DNA of 27,007 nucleotides from positions 1 to 27,007 of IMG/VR virus record IMGVR_UViG_3300025818_000145. The stretch is one strand, 5' to 3'. The notes below the pieces were generated by a model. That model ran no database searches. It saw only the letters and a list, made by a program, of their open reading frames with translations, and was not told where the DNA came from. This document shows positions 21,325 to 27,007 of this stretch, one piece after another. Both the position numbers and the translations under genes were made by a program. Source of the stretch: a virus. The number at the start of each line of letters is the position of its first letter. The stretch's first letter is position 1.

Positions 21325-23544
21325 ATGGCAACTCCTCAATTATCTCCCGGAGTACTTACGAGAGAGGTTGACTTAACAGTAGGAAGAGTTGATAATGTTT
21401 TAGATAATATTGGTGCTATTGCAGGTCCTTTCCCTATTGGTCCAGTCGATTTTCCTATCGATATTGCTACGGAACAAGACTTAATCAATGTTTTTGGAAA
21501 ACCTCTTTCAACAGATGCTCAATATGAATACTGGATGAGTGCATCCTCATTCTTGTCATATGGAGGAGTTCTGAAAGTTGTAAGATGTGGAGATGAAGAC
21601 CTCAACAATGCAAATGCCGGTGTTGGAATTGCATCCACTAATGCACTTCAAGTTCTTAACTATGATGACTACAGTGCAAATCACTATGAGGCAACTAATT
21701 TTACATATGCTGCAAAAAATCCAGGTTCATGGGCGAATGGATTAAAAGTTTGCACAATTGATGACTTTGCAGACCAAACTATTGGAATTAGCACTGTAAG
21801 TCCGCTACTTGCCGGTGCTCAAATTGGATATGGTGTTACCGCAGGTATTTCAACTACTCTTGCTGGAGTTGGTACAGAATCTACGCTTGGTGGTTACCTC
21901 AAAGGAATTATCGTAGGAGTTACCACAGATGGTACAAATGGCAATTCAACGATTGATGTAAAGATTGTTTCAAGAGTTTCTGCTGGTGGAACTGAAACAG
22001 CAATAACATATGCAGAAGGTTCTCCGACCAGATCTTTTGATACTTCGGATGAATTGTATTTTGTTAATAATTCTGGTATTAATACTGGATTATCTGCGGA
22101 TGTTGGAGCATACACACCAGCTACTTCTGTTGATTGGTATGATCAACAAGTCTTGACTTTAGAAAATGCCACGATTTTCTGGAAAACTATTGCACCAAGA
22201 CCAATAACCAATCAATATGTATTGGATAGAAATGGTAAAGGTGATGGATTACACCTTGCAGTTGTTGATGACTATGGACTAGTTACCGGCAATCAAGGAA
22301 CACTTATTGAAAAGCATGTTGGCCTTTCAAAAGCACTTGATGCGGTTTCAACAGTAAATGCACCACAAAAAATATATTACAAGCAGTATATTGCAGATTT
22401 CTCTGCCAATGTTTATGCTGGATATAATCCATCACAAGCAGAAGATACATATCATGGTACTGCACCAAGAGCTGTTGGATTCTCTACAGATTTTACTGCA
22501 GTAACAACAGGAAATGGTTTGTGGGGACAAACAGCACAAGATATAACATTCTCTGCAATTGGAAATGTAACATACTCTCTTGCTGGTGGTGAAGATTATT
22601 CTTCCGGTGTTCCTGAATCTGGATCAAATGGTAGAATGAAGGCAGATTTGGGCCAATTAATGTCTGCTTATCGTCTTTTCAGTAATAGAGACGAAATTGC
22701 GGCGGATTATTTAATCATGGGTCCTGGAGGTTCTACTGTATTTGAATCACAAGCAAAAGCAAATCAACTTATCTCTATTGCAGAAGAAAGAAAGGATTGT
22801 ATAGCAGTCATTGGTCCTCACAGAACAGATCTTGTTGGCCAAACAAACACAACGACTCAAACTAATAATCTTATCAGATACTTTGGTGATATAAATTCTT
22901 CATCATATGCAGTATTTGATAGTGGTTATAAGTACACATATGATAGATTCAATAATGAGTTTAGATACATTCCAGTCAATGCTGATATTGCTGGTTTAAT
23001 GTGCCGCACAAATATTACGGCATATCCTTGGTTCTCTCCTGCTGGACAGCAAAGAGGCATTATTAATAATGCCATTAAACTTGCATATAATCCAAATAAA
23101 GCACAAAGAGATCAACTTTATCCTAAGAGAGTTAACTCCATTATCACCAAACCTGGTGTAGGAACAATGCTTTTTGGAGATAAAACTGCTCTTGGTTATG
23201 CTTCTGCTTTTGATAAAATTAATGTTCGTCGTCTTTTCATCACAGTTGAACAGGCACTTCAAAGAGCTGCTGAAGCACAGTTATTCGAACTTAATGATGA
23301 ACTGACAAGAGCTAACTTCAGAAATATCATTGAACCTTATCTCAGAGATATTGAAGCTAAGAGAGGAATTTATGGATTCCTTGTTGTATGTGATACAACA
23401 AACAATACTCCAGATGTCATTGATAACAATGAATTTAGAGCAGACATCTTTCTGAAACCTGCCAAGTCTATTAATTATGTAACACTCACTTTTGTTGCAA
23501 CTCGCACAGGAGTAAGTTTTGAAGAAGTAGCAGGTAGAGTTTGA
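21325..23544 (+). CDS. gp18: Tail sheath protein gp18
   Basis: This 739-aa protein matches T4-like contractile sheath subunits. The N-terminal 'LSPGVLTREVDLT' and 'IGAIAGPFPIGPV' and the segment 'YEYWMSASSFLSYGGVLKVVRC' are characteristic. The conserved C-terminal region includes 'VEQALQRAAEAQLFELND', 'RANFRNIIEPYLRDIEAKRGIYGF' split around the helix, and 'FLKPAKSINYVTLTF'. It is somewhat longer than T4 gp18 (659 aa), with the extra length in the middle, probably in the surface-exposed domains. It polymerises around the tail tube and contracts at infection. It is followed by gp19 and gp20 in T4 order. It has a strong Shine-Dalgarno and a late-promoter motif. Confidence 0.95.
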   Translation: MATPQLSPGVLTREVDLTVGRVDNVLDNIGAIAGPFPIGPVDFPIDIATEQDLINVFGKPLSTDAQYEYWMSASSFLSYGGVLKVVRCGDEDLNNANAGVGIASTNALQVLNYDDYSANHYEATNFTYAAKNPGSWANGLKVCTIDDFADQTIGISTVSPLLAGAQIGYGVTAGISTTLAGVGTESTLGGYLKGIIVGVTTDGTNGNSTIDVKIVSRVSAGGTETAITYAEGSPTRSFDTSDELYFVNNSGINTGLSADVGAYTPATSVDWYDQQVLTLENATIFWKTIAPRPITNQYVLDRNGKGDGLHLAVVDDYGLVTGNQGTLIEKHVGLSKALDAVSTVNAPQKIYYKQYIADFSANVYAGYNPSQAEDTYHGTAPRAVGFSTDFTAVTTGNGLWGQTAQDITFSAIGNVTYSLAGGEDYSSGVPESGSNGRMKADLGQLMSAYRLFSNRDEIAADYLIMGPGGSTVFESQAKANQLISIAEERKDCIAVIGPHRTDLVGQTNTTTQTNNLIRYFGDINSSSYAVFDSGYKYTYDRFNNEFRYIPVNADIAGLMCRTNITAYPWFSPAGQQRGIINNAIKLAYNPNKAQRDQLYPKRVNSIITKPGVGTMLFGDKTALGYASAFDKINVRRLFITVEQALQRAAEAQLFELNDELTRANFRNIIEPYLRDIEAKRGIYGFLVVCDTTNNTPDVIDNNEFRADIFLKPAKSINYVTLTFVATRTGVSFEEVAGRV

Positions 23545-23552
23545 TAATATTA

Positions 23553-23560
23553 TCTAAATA
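23553..23560 (+). promoter_or_regulatory. T4-like late promoter motif TCTAAATA (tail tube)
   Basis: Ends 19 bases before the gp19 ATG; an AAGGAGG ribosome binding site lies at 23565-23571. It overlaps a 12-base AT palindrome (GATAATATTATC, 23543-23554) at the end of gp18. Confidence 0.55.
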
Positions 23561-23579
23561 AAAAAAGGAGGAAAAATCA

Positions 23580-24179
23580 ATGGCAACTTCAAGACCCAAT
23601 CAATCTATCTCTCAATTTAAATCGGCTCTAATTGGGGGTGGAGCCCGTCCAAATCTATTTGAAGTGGAATTGGCAACTTTCCCAGATGCTGCTGTAAATG
23701 CAGCCTGGGATCCAAACAACTTTAGATTTATGTGTAAAGCGGCAAATCTTCCTGCTTCGAATATTGCTTCAATCGATGTTCCATTTAGAGGAAGAATTTT
23801 CAAAGTTGCTGGAGACAGGACAATTGATACTTGGACTGTAACAGTAATTAATGATGAGAATTTTGCTGTTAGAAATTCGTTTGAGCAATGGATGCAAGGT
23901 ATTGCTAGATTGGAAAATAATCTAGGAGCAACAGATCCATCAGCATATATGGCAAATGCTAAAGTATTCCAACTTGGAAGAGGTCAAACCTCATCAAGTC
24001 GTGACAGTTCTGGAGAATCAAATACAGTATTAAAAGAGTATGAATTTATTGACATTTTCCCAACAAATATTTCTGCAATTGATCTTTCATACGATTCCAC
24101 AGACACAATTGAAGAATTCACCGTAGAATTCCAAGTTCAGTCATTTAGTCTTGCTGGAGCAGGTAGCCCCAACGGTTAA
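23580..24179 (+). CDS. gp19: Tail tube protein gp19
   Basis: This 199-aa protein has the T4 gp19-like tube fold signature: 'GARPNLFEVEL', 'FMCKAANLPASNIASIDVPF' (about 50-69), 'GRIFKVAGDRTIDTWTVTVI' (71-90) and 'FAVRNSFEQWMQGI' (95-108). It is slightly longer than T4 gp19 (163 aa). It stacks as hexameric rings inside the sheath and forms the DNA conduit. The Shine-Dalgarno (AAGGAGG) is the best in the window, matching the high copy number needed. It lies between sheath and portal as expected. Confidence 0.95.
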   Translation: MATSRPNQSISQFKSALIGGGARPNLFEVELATFPDAAVNAAWDPNNFRFMCKAANLPASNIASIDVPFRGRIFKVAGDRTIDTWTVTVINDENFAVRNSFEQWMQGIARLENNLGATDPSAYMANAKVFQLGRGQTSSSRDSSGESNTVLKEYEFIDIFPTNISAIDLSYDSTDTIEEFTVEFQVQSFSLAGAGSPNG

Positions 24180-24185
24180 TAAATA
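24178..24185 (+). promoter_or_regulatory. T4-like late promoter motif AATAAATA (portal)
   Basis: Overlaps the last two bases of the gp19 stop codon and ends 22 bases before the gp20 ATG. Confidence 0.52.
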
Positions 24186-24207
24186 AGTAAAAAGTTCAAA
24201 ATAAATT

Positions 24208-25869
24208 ATGGCAAAACTGTTTGGGTTTTCGATAGAGGATACAGAACCTCTATCACCTTCATCGGTTTCCCCCGTTCCTCCAAATAACGAGGACGGGGTT
24301 GACCATTATATGAGCAGTGGATTTTTTGGATCCTATGTTGATATTGAAGGTGTATATAGAACCGAATATGATTTAATAAAAAGATATCGTGAAATGGCAC
24401 TTCACCCAGAATGTGATAGTGCCATTGAAGATATTGTAAATGAAGCTATTGTTTCTGATACTAATGATACTCCTGTTGAAATTGAACTTTCTAATTTAAA
24501 TGCAAGTGATGGTATAAAGAATAAAATAAGAAAAGAATTCAAACATATTTTAAATCTTCTCGATTTTGATAAGAAATCTCACGAAATTTATAGGAATTGG
24601 TATATTGATGGTAGAATTTATTATCATAAAATTATAGATTTAAAAAATCCTCACGAAGGAATACAAGAATTACGGTATATTGATGCAATGAAAATGCGTC
24701 ATGTACGCCAATCTAAAAATACTGAAAAAGAAAATAGAAGTCCTATAAATCTGAGAAGCAATGATCCAATGGATTATAAGTTTCCAGAAATTGAAGAGTA
24801 TTACATTTACAATCCAAAAGGAACATATCCGACTGGAAATATGAATGCAACTGGCGCAAGTCAGGGAATCAAAATTGCAAAAGATGCAATCACGTATTGC
24901 ACTTCTGGTCTTGTAGATAGAAACAAAGGTTCGGTTCTTTCATATCTTCACAAATCCATCAAATCTCTCAATCAACTTCGAATGATTGAAGATTCTTTGG
25001 TAATCTACAGATTATCAAGAGCACCAGAACGTAGAATTTTTTATATTGATGTTGGCAATTTACCTAAAGTAAAGGCAGAACAATATCTTCGCGATGTCAT
25101 GATGAGATATCGCAACAAACTTGTATATGATGCAAACACTGGAGAGATTCGCGATGACAAAAAATATATGGCAATGCTCGAAGATTTTTGGCTTCCTAGA
25201 AGAGAAGGAGGAAGGGGAACAGAAATCTCAACTCTGCCAGGAGGCCAAAACCTTGGAGAAATTACTGATATTGAATACTTTAAGAAAAAATTATTCAGGT
25301 CCCTTAATGTTCCCCCATCAAGAATGGATGGAGAAGGTGGGTTTAACTTGGGGAGATCTTCTGAAATCTTAAGAGATGAACTCAAATTTACAAAATTTGT
25401 TGGAAGATTGAGAAAGAGATTCTCAAATATGTTTAATGATATGTTGAGAACTCAATTGATTCTCAAAAATATTATTACTCCAGAAGATTGGGAGGTTATG
25501 AGTGAGCACATTCAATATGATTTCCTTTATGATAATCACTTCTCCGAATTAAAAGAAGCTGAGATTATGAATGAAAGATTGGGTATGGTTGCAACCGCAG
25601 AACCATATGTTGGTAAGTATTTCTCTCAAGATTATGTAAGAAGAAAGATTCTTCGTCAAACAGACATTGAAATTTTAGAGCAAGATAAATTAATTGAAAA
25701 AGAAATCAAAGATGGAATTATTCCAGATCCAAGTATTCCAATTGATCCACAAACAGGTGCTCCATTAGATTCTAATGCATCAATGGATTTGGGACAACCT
25801 GTAATGGAACCGGAAATTGATGCATCGTCAGTGGAAGCTCCTGAAATGCCCAAGGGCGGGGAAATATAA
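24208..25869 (+). CDS. gp20: Portal vertex protein gp20
   Basis: This 553-aa protein is the T4-type portal, close to the T4 length (524 aa). Diagnostic stretches are 'LIKRYREMALHPECDSAIED' near the N-terminus, 'RAPERRIFYIDVGNLPK' (271-287), 'LPRREGGRGTEISTLPGGQN' (329-348) and 'LFRSLNVPPSRM'. Gene 20 is the region commonly used for cyanophage phylogeny, so this gene could place the virus among marine myoviruses. It forms the dodecameric ring at one capsid vertex, docks the terminase, and starts prohead assembly together with the core. The C-terminal ~40 residues are acidic and proline-rich. The TAA stop is part of the next late promoter. Confidence 0.95.
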   Translation: MAKLFGFSIEDTEPLSPSSVSPVPPNNEDGVDHYMSSGFFGSYVDIEGVYRTEYDLIKRYREMALHPECDSAIEDIVNEAIVSDTNDTPVEIELSNLNASDGIKNKIRKEFKHILNLLDFDKKSHEIYRNWYIDGRIYYHKIIDLKNPHEGIQELRYIDAMKMRHVRQSKNTEKENRSPINLRSNDPMDYKFPEIEEYYIYNPKGTYPTGNMNATGASQGIKIAKDAITYCTSGLVDRNKGSVLSYLHKSIKSLNQLRMIEDSLVIYRLSRAPERRIFYIDVGNLPKVKAEQYLRDVMMRYRNKLVYDANTGEIRDDKKYMAMLEDFWLPRREGGRGTEISTLPGGQNLGEITDIEYFKKKLFRSLNVPPSRMDGEGGFNLGRSSEILRDELKFTKFVGRLRKRFSNMFNDMLRTQLILKNIITPEDWEVMSEHIQYDFLYDNHFSELKEAEIMNERLGMVATAEPYVGKYFSQDYVRRKILRQTDIEILEQDKLIEKEIKDGIIPDPSIPIDPQTGAPLDSNASMDLGQPVMEPEIDASSVEAPEMPKGGEI

Positions 25870-25872
25870 ATA
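25865..25872 (+). promoter_or_regulatory. Perfect T4 late consensus TATAAATA
   Basis: All eight bases match the T4 late consensus. The motif contains the stop codon of gp20 (25867-25869) and ends 22 bases before the ATG of the small core-like gene. Confidence 0.6.
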
Positions 25873-25894
25873 CTACTAGTTTTTATTAAACAAT

Positions 25895-26065
25895 ATGGAT
25901 GATCTTTTAGATTTAATTGCTTCTGGTGAAAAACAATCTGATGTGAGTTCTGCTATCAAAGATATTTTATATACAAAAGCAGCAGCAAAAGTCGATTCTA
26001 TCAGACCTGATGTTGCAAATTCTTTTTTTGATAATGTAGAAACAGAATCGGAAGCAGAAGAATAA
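25895..26065 (+). CDS. gp67-like: gp67-like prohead core peptide (56 aa)
   Basis: A short complete ORF lies in the gap after the portal gene: 'MDDLLDLIASGEKQSDVSSA', then 'IKDILYTKAAAKVDSIRPDV', ending in an acidic tail ('NVETESEAEE'). T4 gene 67 occupies this slot and encodes a small acidic prohead core protein beginning 'MEGLIEAI', with the same layout of a helical N-terminus, a conserved 'I-x3-[IR]-x2-[VI]-A-x2-F' segment and an acidic tail. This version is shorter (56 versus 80 aa) with a shorter acidic tail. It is preceded by a perfect late promoter. It probably joins the scaffold core and is degraded by gp21. Similarity was judged by eye from memory of the T4 protein. Confidence 0.72.
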   Translation: MDDLLDLIASGEKQSDVSSAIKDILYTKAAAKVDSIRPDVANSFFDNVETESEAEE

Positions 26066-26071
26066 TAAATA
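26064..26071 (+). promoter_or_regulatory. T4-like late promoter motif AATAAATA
   Basis: Overlaps the last two bases of the preceding stop codon and ends 25 bases before the ATG at 26097. Confidence 0.5.
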
Positions 26072-26096
26072 ACTATTAAATGAATTTCTAAAAAAA

Positions 26097-26366
26097 ATGG
26101 CAAGAATATTAGTCTCTGCTGCTGAAGTAGATATCACAGCAGGTGTTGCAAATTCTACCACTGTGAATAATGCCAGATTCGTAAGAATTTATAATAATTC
26201 TGGAGGTGTGGCAACTTTGTATGTTCAAGATGCAGGTTATAATGGAATTGGTTCTGTTTCCATTAAAGATGGTGCAGTTGAAGTAATTGAAAAGCATCAA
26301 GAAGATACAATTTATTTTGATGGAAGTGGGACAATTAAAGCAGCAAGAATAGGTATCACCGCATAA
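26097..26366 (+). CDS. Small beta-rich protein in the gp68 slot
   Basis: This 89-aa protein begins 'MARILVSAAEVDITAGVANS' and continues 'ARFVRIYNNSGGVATLYVQ', 'GSVSIKDGAVEVIEKHQEDTIYF' and 'IKAARIGITA'. The alternation of hydrophobic residues suggests a single small beta-sandwich. The 'R[IV]xNNSG...V...G...E.I.K...D.I' layout recalls phage decoration or contact proteins and loosely the beta units at the end of the collagen-like protein. T4 has gp68, a core protein, at this position, but no sequence resemblance to gp68 is visible. It is probably a minor capsid or decoration component; this is inferred from location. It has its own late-promoter motif and no strong ribosome binding site. Confidence 0.65.
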   Translation: MARILVSAAEVDITAGVANSTTVNNARFVRIYNNSGGVATLYVQDAGYNGIGSVSIKDGAVEVIEKHQEDTIYFDGSGTIKAARIGITA

Positions 26367-26372
26367 AAATCA

Positions 26373-27007
26373 ATGAAACTAATCAGAGAAGAAATCGAAA
26401 AGGTTGAAGTTGTTACTGAGAGTGTGAATGGTAAAAAGACCTTGTTTATTCAAGGACCCTTTTTACAGACCGAAAAAGAAAATAGAAATCACAGAGTTTA
26501 TCGTAGACCTGTGATGGAACGTGAGGTAAAAAGATATACCGAATCTTATATTAATAAAGGTCGTGCTCTTGGTGAATTAGGCCATCCCGATGGTCCAACT
26601 ATCAATCTTGATCGGGTTTCTCATAAAATTGTTTCTCTTGAGCAAAAGGGAAATGATTTTCATGGGAAAGCACAAATCCTTTCAACACCAATGGGAAAGA
26701 TTGCAGAATCTCTTCTTAAAGAAGGTGTGACACTTGGAGTTTCTTCTCGTGGAATTGGTTCTTTAAAAATGTCCAAAGAAGGATGGTCTGAAGTTGGTGA
26801 AGATTTTATGTTAGCAACTGCTGCTGATATTGTTGCCGATCCTTCTGCACCCGATGCATTTGTTTCGGGAATTATGGAAGGAAAAGAGTGGGTTTGGGAA
26901 GGTGGAATTCTTCGTGAACAACTCGCAGAAAAAACTTACAAGAGAATTAATACACTTGTAGACCAGAAAATACTTGAGGAACATAAATTGGATTTGTTTA
27001 ACAATTT
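26373..27007 (+). CDS. gp21: Prohead core protease gp21 (3' end outside window)
   Basis: The frame is open from ATG 26373 to the window edge (211 residues visible). It matches the T4 gp21 / herpesvirus-assemblin-like serine protease family: 'GELGHPDGPTINLDRVSH' contains the catalytic His (H71), 'LKEGVTLGVSSRGIGSL' the Ser (S124 or S125), and 'AADIVADPSAPDAFV' a likely third residue (D152 or D156). T4 gp21 is 212 aa, so this version is at least as long and still open. It matures the prohead by cutting core, internal and capsid proteins at [LI]-x-E sites. The protein at 16491 carries such a site after Glu10. The gene starts 6 bases after the preceding stop. Confidence 0.93.
   Translation, partial: MKLIREEIEKVEVVTESVNGKKTLFIQGPFLQTEKENRNHRVYRRPVMEREVKRYTESYINKGRALGELGHPDGPTINLDRVSHKIVSLEQKGNDFHGKAQILSTPMGKIAESLLKEGVTLGVSSRGIGSLKMSKEGWSEVGEDFMLATAADIVADPSAPDAFVSGIMEGKEWVWEGGILREQLAEKTYKRINTLVDQKILEEHKLDLFNN

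Noticed and set aside
23543-23554. Palindrome GATAATATTATC after the sheath gene as a terminator
   Set aside because: The stem is entirely A/T except for its end pair and has no loop or following T-run on the plus strand; it overlaps a late promoter, so it is weak evidence for termination.

Overview
This window looks like part of the late, virion-structural region of a T4-like marine myovirus, most likely a cyanophage of Synechococcus or Prochlorococcus. The T4 series terminase large subunit (gp17) - tail sheath (gp18) - tail tube (gp19) - portal (gp20) - a gp67-like core peptide - prohead protease (gp21) occupies the right third in T4 order. The left half is an accessory fibre and virion-decoration region of the kind seen in cyanophages. 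The DNA is AT-rich, the genes are packed head to tail with short overlaps, and T4-type late-promoter octamers (N-[A/C]TAAATA) sit about 20-25 bases before many starts. The host assignment is inference from gene content. No tRNA, rRNA or CRISPR was seen, and no non-coding stretch exceeds about 85 bases.

Layout. 1-994: the 3' part of a collagen-like (Gly-X-Y) fibre gene. 1022-2256: a 2OG-Fe(II) oxygenase and a small GT-A glycosyltransferase. 2277-11197: three paralogous fibre-like proteins of 640, 617 and 856 aa, each with exactly 12 kelch-like repeats arranged 6+6. A glycosyltransferase-FkbM methyltransferase fusion and a helical protein of unknown function lie between the first and second paralog. 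11235-14899: two more plus-strand 2OG-Fe(II)-type oxygenases, a tail-assembly-chaperone-like protein, a GT2-methyltransferase fusion, and the only minus-strand gene, itself a further 2OG oxygenase with its own promoter. 14905-18361: a Lys/Cys-rich multi-module protein, a small protein with a T4 internal-protein-like capsid-targeting N-terminus, and a large beta-rich presumed virion protein.

The most striking system is at 18375-21007. The terminase large subunit is encoded as two separate genes. The upstream gene holds the ATPase half and ends in a 29-aa N-terminal intein fragment. The downstream gene starts with a 103-aa C-terminal intein fragment and continues as the nuclease half. Between them lies a free-standing GIY-YIG homing endonuclease gene whose 3' end overlaps the start of the second half. 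This is a 'fractured gene' with an atypically split intein, resembling the AceL-TerL intein as I remember it. A working packaging motor would need protein trans-splicing, predicted to give a 547-aa terminase.

How the parts fit together (inference). Sheath, tube, portal, core peptide and protease build the particle, and the trans-spliced terminase fills it. The small protein at 16491 is predicted to be carried into the prohead and cut by gp21. The kelch-like and collagen-like proteins are candidate receptor-binding fibres that diversify by recombination. The glycosyltransferases, methyltransferases and 2OG oxygenases interleaved with them may modify those fibres or the host surface.
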